52,696 nt of DNA from Bacteriovoracaceae bacterium (GTDB taxonomy: Bacteria; Bdellovibrionota; Bacteriovoracia; Bacteriovoracales; Bacteriovoracaceae), in contig QKCN01000004.1 of the NCBI GenBank assembly GCA_003245675.1, positions 1 through 52,696 of the forward strand. The letters are read 5' to 3'. Shown piece after piece: positions 35,097 through 44,055 of this stretch. Each line of letters starts with the position of its first letter. Positions within the stretch are counted from its first letter, which is position 1. The notes under the pieces were generated by a model. That model searched no databases, was not told the origin of the DNA, and worked only from the letters and a program-made list of their open reading frames with translations. The position numbers and the translations under genes were made by a program.

Positions 35097-36831
35097 ATTT
35101 ATCACACAGCCAAACGATCTGATGGGGCAATAAGCTTAGCTTAATTTGCCCCTTTTCTTTTTCAATCTTTAGATCCGATTTTAAAAGATCACAAGGATCT
35201 TTCAGATTAAATTCATCGCCAAAGCTCAAGTCGACAAGTTCCTCACTAATATTATAGAAAATCAGTACAGGACGTCCTTCTTCAGGAATCCGCGCAAATG
35301 ACCAAACTCGCTCATCAAAAGAAAAGTCTTTTTTATCACTATTGGGGCAAAAAGCTTTTTCTTTTTTACGAATTGCCAGAGCATCACGTAACAGCTCAAG
35401 AAATTTTCGCCCATGAGATTGAGGTGAAATTAAATTATTAACTTCATCTTCAGTAAATTTCTGACGATTGATGCGTCGGTTAATGCCACTCATCTCGACA
35501 CCTTCTTCCCAATTAAATGATCCCAATAAATTGTGAAAATAAACTCCGGGAAGACCAGGATAAGAAAAACTTGCAATATGAGATGCCACAACCTTGTTGA
35601 TATTTTCATCGTCCGTTTTATGGTAATCCCATAAGAAGCTAGACCAAGTGATATTTAATTCATAGGGAGTCTGAGTACCATCGGGCAGTGATTTATAATT
35701 AACCTTCCCTCCTCGCTCTTTGGCCCAATCAGCTAAATGAGATAAATCCTCTTGGGGGACAATTCCTTCTAAAGGGCGTACTCCAATTCCATCATGAGTC
35801 GCAGTAATGTTAAAAAAAGAGGTCTCATGATTCGGGGGCATACACATTTTAGACCACTCATGAAGATAATTGGCCTTACCGAAAAAATTGGCATGCAAAA
35901 TAAGTGGTGCCAGTGAGAAATTATAAATCAGATGAGCTTCATCTTTACCATTGCCCCAATAACTGATGTTTTCCTTGTGAGGGACATTGCTTTCTGAAAT
36001 GAGAATGAAATTTTTTTCCAAGGCATCTGTCGTTAAGCGAAACAATTGAAGCAAGGCATGAGTTTCTGGCAAGTGAGAACAGTTTGTTCCCAACTTTTTC
36101 CAAAAGAAAGGAACGGCATCTACACGAATAATAGATGCCCCTTCTTCGTAGTAAAACATAAGAATATCTAAAATTTCCAAAAGGACTTTAGGATTACTAA
36201 AGTCCCAATCAATCTGGTCTTCGCTAAAGGTCGTCCAGCACCAACGCCTTCCCTTTTGCGTTTCAAATGGCGTAAGTACAAAATGAGTCCGAGGTCGTGT
36301 AACCTTTTTTATTTCTTCTAAAAATTCTTCTTTATTCTTTTGCTCATCTGTAAAGCTCATAAACCAAGCGTATGTATCTGGGTCTTCTATCCAATCTTTA
36401 AAATACTGAGACTGAGCGGAAACATGATTAAAGACCCCATCGTACATCAGCTCAAACCTTGTCTTCTTTAACTCATTCCAAGTTCCATTTTCTTTTTCAA
36501 TCGAGCGATAATCAATAACGGAAAAGCCATCATCACCACCGGAAGGGTAAAAAGGAAGAAGATGAACTCCACTTACAACATCACCCATTTCTTTTTCCAT
36601 AAAAGAAAATAGCGCATTTAAGTGAGAACTCTTTTTACTTTTAATTTGATCAATATAAGAGATAAGAAGTACATCATGCTCAGACCAGAGCATCTTTCGC
36701 TTTCTTGTAATTCTTTCTCTGGCCAAATGAACGCGCTTTTCGATTTGTAGGCATAAATGACTATTTTGCTCACTATTTAGGGGATAAAGCACCGAAAGAA
36801 TTTCTAGTAATTTTTTTTTGAAATTTTCCAT
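35086..36831 (-). CDS. GH13_18 sucrose phosphorylase-type enzyme, likely glucosylglycerate phosphorylase
   Basis: A 581-residue (beta/alpha)8 phosphorylase. It closely resembles E. coli YcjM (glucosylglycerate phosphorylase): LLPFYPSGGDDGFSVIDY (91-108), TTFSEDQIDWDFSNP, the nucleophile D238 in IRVDAVPFFWKKLGT, the general acid E280 in ISESNVPHKENISYWG, and NITATHDGIGVRPLEG. No signal peptide, so cytoplasmic. It would release glucose-1-phosphate from a compatible-solute glucoside. Substrate within GH13_18 (sucrose, glucosylglycerol, glucosylglycerate) cannot be fixed by eye. It is divergent from a sodium/solute symporter that might bring in the sugar. Confidence 0.85.
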   Translation of the reverse strand: MENFKKKLLEILSVLYPLNSEQNSHLCLQIEKRVHLARERITRKRKMLWSEHDVLLISYIDQIKSKKSSHLNALFSFMEKEMGDVVSGVHLLPFYPSGGDDGFSVIDYRSIEKENGTWNELKKTRFELMYDGVFNHVSAQSQYFKDWIEDPDTYAWFMSFTDEQKNKEEFLEEIKKVTRPRTHFVLTPFETQKGRRWCWTTFSEDQIDWDFSNPKVLLEILDILMFYYEEGASIIRVDAVPFFWKKLGTNCSHLPETHALLQLFRLTTDALEKNFILISESNVPHKENISYWGNGKDEAHLIYNFSLAPLILHANFFGKANYLHEWSKMCMPPNHETSFFNITATHDGIGVRPLEGIVPQEDLSHLADWAKERGGKVNYKSLPDGTQTPYELNITWSSFLWDYHKTDDENINKVVASHIASFSYPGLPGVYFHNLLGSFNWEEGVEMSGINRRINRQKFTEDEVNNLISPQSHGRKFLELLRDALAIRKKEKAFCPNSDKKDFSFDERVWSFARIPEEGRPVLIFYNISEELVDLSFGDEFNLKDPCDLLKSDLKIEKEKGQIKLSLLPHQIVWLCDKSNF

Positions 36832-36971
36832 GATTCTCCTTTAACCAATAGACATCAGCTATGCGGTCATTCTGCCCAATTACTTGACTAATTTTTTTCC
36901 ATTTTAGGGTCAAGCTTTCAGCTTAGATGCCGTTAGGGGGTTATAACTAAATAAAAAAAGGACTGTAAATT

Positions 36972-38585
36972 ATGGCATTGAGTACGCTAGATTGGATTAT
37001 TATTAGTGCATATTTACTAGGCATGATCGGGCTTTCCATCTTCCTTTCTCGCGGACAACAAAACGGCAAAGACTACTATCTTGGAGGCAATGAAACTGGC
37101 GCATGGCCCATTGCGATTTCCACCATGGCCACCCAGTGCTCCACCAATAGCCTTCTAGGAGCACCTGCCTTTGTCGCATTCTCAGTAGGAGGAGGACTAG
37201 TATGGCTGCAATATGAAATAGCTGTGCCACTGGCCATGATTATCTTGATGATGTTTCTACTTCCTCTTTACCGCAATCTCGGAATCATCTCGGTCTATGG
37301 CTATTTAGAAAGGCGATTTGGCGTAGGCACGCGCATGACTCTCAGCACCCTCTTTCAATTTTTACGCGCTTTTTCTACCGGAGTGACAGTCTATGGTATT
37401 TCCATCGTCATTGAATACTGCACTGGCATCTCATTTGTTTGGGCAGTATTGCTTTTAGGAGTAATTACCGTCATCTATGACTCTATTGGCGGCATGAAGG
37501 CCGTTATCTATTCCGATGTTATCCAGATGATTGTTCTCTATGGGGCCATTATCGCCACAATTATTATTGCAGTAAGCATTTGTGGTGGATGGTCTGAGAC
37601 ATTTAGTACCTTTAGTTCCGATAGAATCAAGGCCATTGATTTTTCTTCCTCGGGATTTGACGGCAAAGACTTTTCTTTCTGGCCCATGCTCTTTGGCGCA
37701 TTTTTTCTCTATATGTCTTATTACGGCTGCGATCAGACCCAGGTTCAACGGGAACTTTCCACCAAAAATGTCGATGATACCAATACATCCCTTTTTATTA
37801 ATGGAGTTTTGCGTTTCCCACTAGTGTTGACCTATTGCCTCTTAGGGATTTGTATTGGCGCCTATGTCATGAAGCATCCCGATTTTGTCAATATGCTGCC
37901 CATGCGCTCTCAAGGCAATCCTAATTACAATCTGGCAGTTCCCGTTTTTGTCATCAAATATTTTCCCATTGGATTTGTAGGTCTCTTTATGGTCGGACTC
38001 TTCTCTGCGGCCATGAGCTCTTTGGACTCAACGATCAACTCCCTCTCCGCCACAACAATGCAGGATACTTTTAAAAGTTACTTCAAAATGACTTTTACAG
38101 AAAAGCAGGAACTTTGGACTTCCAAAGGGCTCACTGTTTTCTGGGGAACCTTATGTACTATTTTTGCCTTTTTTGTAGGCAATATTTCTGATTCAATTAT
38201 TGTCTCTATTAACAAAATAGGCTCTCTTTCCAATGGACCAATTTTGGCAATCTTCGCCCTCGGAATTTTCACGAAACGCGTGGATGGCAAAAATGCAATT
38301 ACAGGTCTTGTTGCGGGAGTTCTTTTGAATCTTCTCCTTTGGAAATTTGCCCCTAATATTTCTTGGCTGTGGTGGAACGTGATTGGCTTTTTAACATCTT
38401 TTGCGGTGGCATATACCGGCTCCTTTGTACACAGTATCCCCAAGACCCAACTACATGGACTTGTCTGGGAAAGAGGCAAAAAAATGGACTTGGGACTGAA
38501 AAAAGATTGGACTAAGCACTACTACTTTCTTGGAGGGTATGCGGTGGTCATCATTGGGGTTCTCATGTTGCTGGGCATTCACTAA
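36972..38585 (+). CDS. Sodium/solute symporter (SSS family)
   Basis: 537 residues with about 13 transmembrane helices. SSS signatures: DYYLGGNETGAWPIAISTMATQ in part in the first helices and loop, the GGMKAVIYSDVIQMIVLYG segment in helix 5-6, and SAAMSSLDSTINSLSATT, the Na2-site helix-8 motif. It resembles sugar/myo-inositol-type members more than proline types, but substrate is not determinable. ATG behind AAAAAAAGGACT. It stands next to the divergent GH13_18 phosphorylase, so a sugar or glucoside substrate is an inference. Confidence 0.85.
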   Translation: MALSTLDWIIISAYLLGMIGLSIFLSRGQQNGKDYYLGGNETGAWPIAISTMATQCSTNSLLGAPAFVAFSVGGGLVWLQYEIAVPLAMIILMMFLLPLYRNLGIISVYGYLERRFGVGTRMTLSTLFQFLRAFSTGVTVYGISIVIEYCTGISFVWAVLLLGVITVIYDSIGGMKAVIYSDVIQMIVLYGAIIATIIIAVSICGGWSETFSTFSSDRIKAIDFSSSGFDGKDFSFWPMLFGAFFLYMSYYGCDQTQVQRELSTKNVDDTNTSLFINGVLRFPLVLTYCLLGICIGAYVMKHPDFVNMLPMRSQGNPNYNLAVPVFVIKYFPIGFVGLFMVGLFSAAMSSLDSTINSLSATTMQDTFKSYFKMTFTEKQELWTSKGLTVFWGTLCTIFAFFVGNISDSIIVSINKIGSLSNGPILAIFALGIFTKRVDGKNAITGLVAGVLLNLLLWKFAPNISWLWWNVIGFLTSFAVAYTGSFVHSIPKTQLHGLVWERGKKMDLGLKKDWTKHYYFLGGYAVVIIGVLMLLGIH

Positions 38586-38657
38586 ACCGTACCAGAAAAT
38601 GCGATGGAAAAAATAGCTCCCTAAATATTATTGCCATTTCTCTTCCAATGGACTCCC

Positions 38658-38686
38658 TTGATAACTTATTGCTATCGACGTAGAAT
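38658..38686 (+). promoter_or_regulatory. Sigma-70 promoter of the alpha/beta hydrolase gene
   Basis: TTGATA (38658-38663) and TAGAAT (38681-38686) at the ideal 17-base spacing, about 38 bases before the start codon. A clean housekeeping-type promoter. Confidence 0.6.
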
Positions 38687-38723
38687 GATTTTCTTCCTAT
38701 AAACTTCTTGCCAAGGAAAAGAA

Positions 38724-39758
38724 ATGTCCAGCAGCGAAAAATTTGAACTGGAAAAACTCAGTACCCAATGCTTAATGGAGACATCTTTTGCAGACTCTCT
38801 CTATCTCAAAGCTCCTGAAGATGTCAGAGTCAAAATGGAGAACTATCTTTGGGAAAAGGCCATGGAAGGAATTCTTAAATACATTGATGCCCAAAAGCAT
38901 GACTTTGTCTGCGCTGATGAAACAAAAATCTCCTATATTGAAATAGGGAAGCCTGAAGAAGGAAAAGAATCTCTTGTTTTTCTCCATGGTTTTGGCGATC
39001 ACAAAGAAAATTTTTTTAAAGTTGCCAAAATTCTTTCCTCTCATTTTCATATGATCCTCCCAGATCTCCCTGGCTTTGGAGAAAGCAGTAAAGAAATGGA
39101 GAGAACATACTCTCTCCCCAATTACGGAAAGTGGTTTAAAGAACTGGTTGAGCACAAAAGACTCCAAAGCTTCCACCTCATGGGTAATTCACTCGGAGGA
39201 GCTGCAGCCCTCTCTCTCGCGAGGCAAGCTCCTGAAAAAATTAAATCACTCAGCCTACTTGATACCGCGGCCATCTTGCCCCTCAACAATAGTTCTGTAT
39301 ACCATGAAATCAATGAAGGTAATGTCATGTTTAAGATTAATAATCTTGAAGAATTCAATTGCCTGCTCAATCGCGTTTTTGTCAATCAACCCTTTTTCCC
39401 GACCCCGCTTAAATTTCGACTTTTTAGAGAATACCAAGAGGGGCGCGAACGTTTTTTAAAAATCCTCAATGATTTTTTTGAAGTTCCAATCGGACAAAAG
39501 CGTCCTATGACAGATTACCTCGCTTATGCCTACAATGAAATCGTTCCAAGCATGGAATTTCCAAGTCTTATCCTTTGGGGAGAAAAAGATACTCTTTTCC
39601 CTCTAGAGTGTGCGGCTATTTTACACAGCAAAATGAAAAACTCTTGCCTGGTGGTACTAGAAGATGTGGGCCATAGCCCTCAAATTGAAGTCCCCAAAAA
39701 GGTTGCTACTCGCTTTTTGCGTTTTATCAACAAGATTAAAGACGCTCCAAAAGCATAA
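38724..39758 (+). CDS. Alpha/beta hydrolase
   Basis: 344 residues with the oxyanion-hole motif LHGFGDHKENF (87-97), nucleophile elbow GNSLGGA (S156), acid D289 in WGEKDTLFP and base H317 in VGHSPQIE. The helical cap lies between about 185 and 270. An extra ~60-residue N-terminal extension precedes the fold and has no signal peptide. Probably a cytoplasmic esterase or lipase; substrate unknown. ATG behind AAGGAA. It ends in a 23-base overlap with the convergent glycogen synthase-like gene. Confidence 0.88.
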   Translation: MSSSEKFELEKLSTQCLMETSFADSLYLKAPEDVRVKMENYLWEKAMEGILKYIDAQKHDFVCADETKISYIEIGKPEEGKESLVFLHGFGDHKENFFKVAKILSSHFHMILPDLPGFGESSKEMERTYSLPNYGKWFKELVEHKRLQSFHLMGNSLGGAAALSLARQAPEKIKSLSLLDTAAILPLNNSSVYHEINEGNVMFKINNLEEFNCLLNRVFVNQPFFPTPLKFRLFREYQEGRERFLKILNDFFEVPIGQKRPMTDYLAYAYNEIVPSMEFPSLILWGEKDTLFPLECAAILHSKMKNSCLVVLEDVGHSPQIEVPKKVATRFLRFINKIKDAPKA

Positions 39759-41928
39759 GTTCAACAGCACCTTTTTGATCTTTAGCCTGAATAATCTGCT
39801 TAAGCATAGCACGATTATCTTTATGAACGCCTTTGACAAAATTAGAAAGGAGTTGCTCCAAATCATATCCCTTTAGCGCTCCATTTTTCACATCCGCTTC
39901 AATCGCTTGTACCACTTGATTTAAGGCTCCCGAACGCCAGCTATCTTCGAGATATTTAAAATTTTCTTCATAAGAAAATTCCGATTTCATGCCTTTTATA
40001 ATTCGTCGATTAAACTCTTTTCGATTATTACGATACATATCAAAAACATCATGGAGAGCAGTTTTTAACGCCTCTGTCTCTCCTGCGGGGTTTGAACTAT
40101 CAAGCCAGTTATAAAACATGGCCACATCATCCCCCAGCTTATCAAGTCCCCCCGTCTTACGCGTTAGCACAAAAGTTCCCAACCAAGCTGCTTCAATATC
40201 CGTTAACCCGCAGGGCTCAAACTTCGGAGTAAAGGGAGAAATATCACCCCCTGCCTGAATAAGAAGGGCCCTTTCGTTATTCACAAAATCGTTAACAAAA
40301 ACAACATTATCGGGGTATTTTTTGGAGTACTTCTCAAATAGTCGCGCAGCTGCTCGTCCAGCCTCATCGCCAGGCTGCCCTCCAACAATCACTCGTCCAC
40401 CGTTAGCCACAATATCATCAATGGCATCGGCCAATATTTTGAGATTTTTTTGATCGACAAAGCGGGCAACTAATCCAATAAGTGGTTCATCTAACATCTG
40501 TTCTAAATCATAAGCACTCTTTTCAGGAAAATAAGTTCGCAGGGCCATCGATTTTATTTTGCGTTTCATATCAAGTGCTTGCTGAATACCTTCAATACTA
40601 TCTAAATCTTGTCCATAGTTTAGGGGATAACGCCATTCCTGCCTGACCTCTTCCGGAATAATCTTATGCATTTTAGCAATCTCTTCATCGCTTTTGGCCC
40701 TTAGCATTTTGTGACCTGAAGCGTGAACTCCTGCTGCATCTTCTCCTCTTTCGAGGTATGAACGATAACCTCCTGCCATTCCATTTTCTTTTCCCTGAAC
40801 ATTTCCAAGATAACGTCCATCGTTGGGGATATAAACTTTTTCAGGAACGAGAGGACCACGCCCACCATTTTCTTTTCTAATCTTATTAAAGACTTCCTCT
40901 GGATTCATGCGTAATTCACTCATTCCATAATTGCGACTCACACCAATTCCCGCTGATCCAAATTTAGCCTCTAAATAACGGGCCATGCCGGGAAGAATTT
41001 CAAAATTGCCATCATAATTAAAATACTTCATATAGTCGTCAAAACTAACTTTCATAATATTGTTTAAAAAGAAATCATTCGCCTGAAAATCTCCCGTCGG
41101 AACCCCATAAGCATAATCGGGATGAGGAGCTCTTCCTGTACCATAGCCCTTAGTATAAAACCGCCCCGGATAACCGCCATTATGGATGGTAAGCCCAACT
41201 GACACTTCTTTGGGATCAACAAAGAATCCGGCCATGGCCGTATGATAATCATGGGCATGATAGATATTGGCATTATAGTGTTTTACTGTTTTAGCAATTG
41301 CCTGATTGTAGAGAGAATAGAAATAAGCATCATCCCATTCAGGGTGAGAGGCATCGAGAAGAGCAGGGCCATCTTCGGCGACATAAAGATTGCGTTCTGA
41401 ATTGCGAATGGAGTGGCGCTTAAAGATGGGATGATCCACAATAAAAATATCGCCACCTTTCTCATGCTTTAATTTATAAAGCTTTATCCATTCTTCATCG
41501 TGACCAATTTGGATTTTAAAGCGAGTGACGTATTCTCCCTTAGGCATACCATCAAAAGAAGGGAAAACAAAGCCAACGGAACCTCCGCCCCTGTTTTTAA
41601 GATAACGAGGCATCTCATTGATCCAATCTTGAATCACAACACCAAGGCCTCCGACTTTACCATTGTATTCAACCCCATTTAATTGTATTTTTCCAAACTC
41701 CATCGCTGCCGTAATAATGCGAGGCTCTCGCTCGATCTCCAACATATTGGCAATTGCCTGACGTGTATTTTGACTTCCCTTAATCCAAGCAGTGCTTCGT
41801 TTAACAACCGCGCTTTTGGACACTTGAGATTCAAGCTGAACTGAACAAATTGGACTTGCGCCATAGACAGAAGAAAGAGAAAGAAATAAAACTAGAACAA
41901 AGGTCAAAAACAATCTAAAATTTAGCAA
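39736..41928 (-). CDS. Exported glycogen/starch synthase-like glycosyltransferase (GT5)
   Basis: 730 residues. The N-terminus is a signal peptide (LFLTFVLVLFLSLSSVYG, cleavage near 23), unlike ordinary cytoplasmic GlgA. The GT5 signatures are intact: KVGGLG at 91-96 (nucleotide-sugar binding), DYHTAM, NGGYPG region, LVARFVDQKNL, and FEPCGLTDIEAAWLGT at 570-585 with both Glu residues of the E-x7-E motif (E571, E579). A ~100-residue C-terminal extension is extra. It starts at TTG with GGAG five bases upstream and has a sigma-28-like promoter. Either it polymerises glucose from a nucleotide sugar outside the cytoplasm, or the fold has a new role. The presence of all catalytic motifs favours activity. 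Confidence 0.75.
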   Translation of the reverse strand: MLNFRLFLTFVLVLFLSLSSVYGASPICSVQLESQVSKSAVVKRSTAWIKGSQNTRQAIANMLEIEREPRIITAAMEFGKIQLNGVEYNGKVGGLGVVIQDWINEMPRYLKNRGGGSVGFVFPSFDGMPKGEYVTRFKIQIGHDEEWIKLYKLKHEKGGDIFIVDHPIFKRHSIRNSERNLYVAEDGPALLDASHPEWDDAYFYSLYNQAIAKTVKHYNANIYHAHDYHTAMAGFFVDPKEVSVGLTIHNGGYPGRFYTKGYGTGRAPHPDYAYGVPTGDFQANDFFLNNIMKVSFDDYMKYFNYDGNFEILPGMARYLEAKFGSAGIGVSRNYGMSELRMNPEEVFNKIRKENGGRGPLVPEKVYIPNDGRYLGNVQGKENGMAGGYRSYLERGEDAAGVHASGHKMLRAKSDEEIAKMHKIIPEEVRQEWRYPLNYGQDLDSIEGIQQALDMKRKIKSMALRTYFPEKSAYDLEQMLDEPLIGLVARFVDQKNLKILADAIDDIVANGGRVIVGGQPGDEAGRAAARLFEKYSKKYPDNVVFVNDFVNNERALLIQAGGDISPFTPKFEPCGLTDIEAAWLGTFVLTRKTGGLDKLGDDVAMFYNWLDSSNPAGETEALKTALHDVFDMYRNNRKEFNRRIIKGMKSEFSYEENFKYLEDSWRSGALNQVVQAIEADVKNGALKGYDLEQLLSNFVKGVHKDNRAMLKQIIQAKDQKGAVELMLLERL

Positions 41929-41966
41929 AAGGACTCCGAATCATTTTTAGTTAAATACATCTAAAC

Positions 41967-41994
41967 TTATCGGAAAAATAGACAACAAACTTTA
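41967..41994 (-). promoter_or_regulatory. Sigma-28 (FliA)-like promoter of the exported glycogen-synthase-like gene
   Basis: On the minus strand TAAA (41991-41994, within TAAAGTTT), 16 bases, then TCCGATAA (41967-41974), 7/8 to GCCGATAA. The TTG start codon is ~38 bases downstream. Same spacing as the two promoters at 28.3 kb. Confidence 0.62.
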
Positions 41995-42000
41995 TAACAT

Positions 42001-42720
42001 ATGAAAGAAATAACAGATCCAAAACAACGCACAACATGCTGGAATTGCGGTAGAAGAATAGAAATGTGCCTCTGCTCACTAGTGCAGAAATTTGATACGA
42101 ATGCTCTCTTCTTTTTTTTGGTGCACCCTAAGGAATTTAGAAAAGAAAAAGTGGGCTCTGGCCGCATTTCCCACTCCTCTCTTCCTAACTCTATTTTTCA
42201 TATGGGAATTGATTTTTCTCATGACAAAATAGTAAACGAAATTATTGATGATCCCAATAATTTCTGTGTCATTCTCTGGCCTGGCGAAGAATCTCTTCCC
42301 ATCACTAATTCTTATATTATCGAGCAAGGACAAATAAAACGTCTCGTTGTATTCATTCTCGATGGAACCTGGACTTGCGCACGCAAGATGTATCGTCAAA
42401 GCTCTAATCTCCAAAAAATTCAAAAAGTCGCAATTTATCCTTCTGCGCCCAGTATATTTGTCATCAAACAACAACCACTAGAAAACTGTCTTTCCACTAT
42501 CGAAGCACTTGTATATGTCCTTAAAGATTTAGAAAAGGCTGGACTAGAAAAAGAGGCAAATTGGGATGATATCCTTATTCCTTTTAAAAGAATGATCCAA
42601 CAGCAGATTGAGATTAGCCAAGACCCCACTCGCAAAAGTTATCGCGGCAAACAAAGCTATGATCTTGAAGCAATAAAAAAGCGCGCCCAAGATGGGACGC
42701 GCAAGCGAAAATTATTCTAA
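42001..42720 (+). CDS. DTW-domain protein, TapT-like tRNA-uridine aminocarboxypropyltransferase
   Basis: 239 residues. DTW-family features: a zinc-knuckle-like N-terminus with C13, C16, C23 and C25, the segment HPKEFRKEKVGSGRI, the signature DGTW at 121-124 followed by RKMYRQSSNL, and KQQPLENCLSTIEA (156-169). Known members add the 3-amino-3-carboxypropyl group of SAM to uridine in tRNA (acp3U). No Shine-Dalgarno is visible before the ATG. The last 50 bases contain a hairpin that acts as a terminator on the opposite strand. Confidence 0.88.
   Translation: MKEITDPKQRTTCWNCGRRIEMCLCSLVQKFDTNALFFFLVHPKEFRKEKVGSGRISHSSLPNSIFHMGIDFSHDKIVNEIIDDPNNFCVILWPGEESLPITNSYIIEQGQIKRLVVFILDGTWTCARKMYRQSSNLQKIQKVAIYPSAPSIFVIKQQPLENCLSTIEALVYVLKDLEKAGLEKEANWDDILIPFKRMIQQQIEISQDPTRKSYRGKQSYDLEAIKKRAQDGTRKRKLF
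42675..42702 (-). terminator. Terminator for the outer-membrane-like gene, inside the convergent DTW gene
   Basis: On the minus strand GCGCG, CCC, a 5-base loop, GGG, CGCGC (42681-42702, one bulged base) is followed by six U (42675-42680). It sits inside coding sequence of the opposite gene, ~40 bases past the outer-membrane-like gene's stop. Confidence 0.8.
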
Positions 42721-42739
42721 ATTTATCAAGATAACGATT

Positions 42740-43645
42740 CTACTTTTCTTTTGCTTTAATATTCATGCGAATCCCTGCTCCAACATAAACGGGATTGATT
42801 CCAATAATGTCTTTTCCGAATCGTAAAAATCCAGCAAAGCCAGAATCTTTTTTGGCCACATCCACTTGAATATCACAGTTCATAACCTGATCACCACTCT
42901 CCTTGCCAAACCAGCCCTGATATCCCACAACTCCGGCAGAAAGCTTTACATCTAAATCTTTAAAAAGATCTTCATCAAAAGCGATAAAACGAGCTTGATA
43001 GACAAATAAGTCATCTTGTCCTGTTTCACCTCCGATCTCTGCCGAAGATTTTTTATGGGTATCAAGCCCCCCAAAGCCAAAATTGGTGAATCCATAAAGG
43101 CGGAGCTTCTTTGATTTAATCAACTCACGCGTAATATCAATTGTCCCACTTCCTCCCATCGTATCGGTGTAGCGATTATTGAGATCATCTCCAGAAGTCG
43201 TCTTTAGAATAAGAGTTCCTCCAACCTTCAACTCTTTGCCATTGATCTTGGTATCGATAGCCTTAAATTTGGCAATAAAATCAAGATCGCCAAAATTAGA
43301 GCCGCTTTTTTCGCTGCCAATACGCTCCGCCTCTCCTTCATTCATCTTCCATTTTTCCCAAGTCATTCTTGCACCAAAGCTTGCCTTTGATCCTGCGCGA
43401 ATTTCCCCCTGAGCATCAATAGTATGAGTAATGGAACCATGTCGATCCACAAAAGTAATCTCACTAAAATCAAGCCTAACATTTTCAGGAAGATCGACAT
43501 CATTTACGGGAATTAAAAAAATACGATGAGAGTTAGGTCCATAATCGCGTGGTTGAATGTAATTGCGATCAACTGGCGCCAGTTTTTCTTGGGCCATTAC
43601 GATAAAGGAAGTAATACCAAATAAAACAATCATCAAAATCTTCAT
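42740..43645 (-). CDS. Outer-membrane-like exported protein
   Basis: 301 residues with a signal peptide (ILMIVLFGITSFIVMA). The mature part is rich in alternating strands, Gly and aromatic residues (LRLYGFTNFGFGGL, AGVVGYQGWFG, GFAGFLRFGKDI), consistent with a beta-barrel, although it ends in a Lys-rich tail rather than an aromatic residue. Family not recognised. ATG behind AGGAGAG. It has a sigma-28-like promoter of its own, so it may be transcribed apart from the upstream SUI1-family gene, and a terminator within the convergent DTW gene. Confidence 0.65.
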   Translation of the reverse strand: MKILMIVLFGITSFIVMAQEKLAPVDRNYIQPRDYGPNSHRIFLIPVNDVDLPENVRLDFSEITFVDRHGSITHTIDAQGEIRAGSKASFGARMTWEKWKMNEGEAERIGSEKSGSNFGDLDFIAKFKAIDTKINGKELKVGGTLILKTTSGDDLNNRYTDTMGGSGTIDITRELIKSKKLRLYGFTNFGFGGLDTHKKSSAEIGGETGQDDLFVYQARFIAFDEDLFKDLDVKLSAGVVGYQGWFGKESGDQVMNCDIQVDVAKKDSGFAGFLRFGKDIIGINPVYVGAGIRMNIKAKEK

Positions 43646-43665
43646 GCAACTCTCCTGATCTTCAC

Positions 43666-43693
43666 TTCTCGGAGAACAACAACAAAAACTTGA
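43666..43693 (-). promoter_or_regulatory. Sigma-28 (FliA)-like promoter of the outer-membrane-like gene
   Basis: On the minus strand TCAA (43690-43693), 16 bases, then TCCGAGAA (43666-43673); 3/4 and 6/8 to TAAA and GCCGATAA. Starts about 20 bases before the ATG. Less exact than the others but with the same spacer. Confidence 0.42.
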
Positions 43694-43717
43694 GCAAAAA
43701 GATCAGCTTTATTCTTC

Positions 43718-44047
43718 CTAACCGCCTGTTTTTTTGAATTTAATATTGCGCTTTTGTATGAAATGAATAACTTCGTCCATCTTCTCTCCGTGAATTTCGA
43801 GGAAATCATTCTTATAAGCTCCACCGACCCCCAGAGCTTTTTTGAGATCTTGTGCCAATTTTTTACACCATGATTTATTGCGAGGGAGACCTTTGATCTC
43901 AATGACAGTGCGCCCTTTCCCCGAAGTCAAACGACGCAATTCCAAACAAAGAGTCGCCTCATCCACAATAATAGTATCTTCTTGCTGATTTTTCTTTTTG
44001 CGCAAATCGCCCGCTTCATCTGACCAAACAATTCGACTGTCAGTCAT
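43718..44047 (-). CDS. SUI1/YciH-family translation initiation factor
   Basis: 109 residues from the ATG at 44047 (AGGAG five bases upstream; a GTG two codons earlier overlaps this site). It shows the eIF1/SUI1 fold, with TVIEIKGLPRNK and KKLAQDLKKALGVGGAYK (the typical GxGG loop), and a C-terminal DEVIHFIQKRNIKFKKTGG. Bacterial YciH proteins inhibit translation initiation under stress. It follows mtgA closely and is probably co-transcribed with it. Confidence 0.9.
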   Translation of the reverse strand: MTDSRIVWSDEAGDLRKKKNQQEDTIIVDEATLCLELRRLTSGKGRTVIEIKGLPRNKSWCKKLAQDLKKALGVGGAYKNDFLEIHGEKMDEVIHFIQKRNIKFKKTGG

Positions 44048-44055
44048 AAACACTC

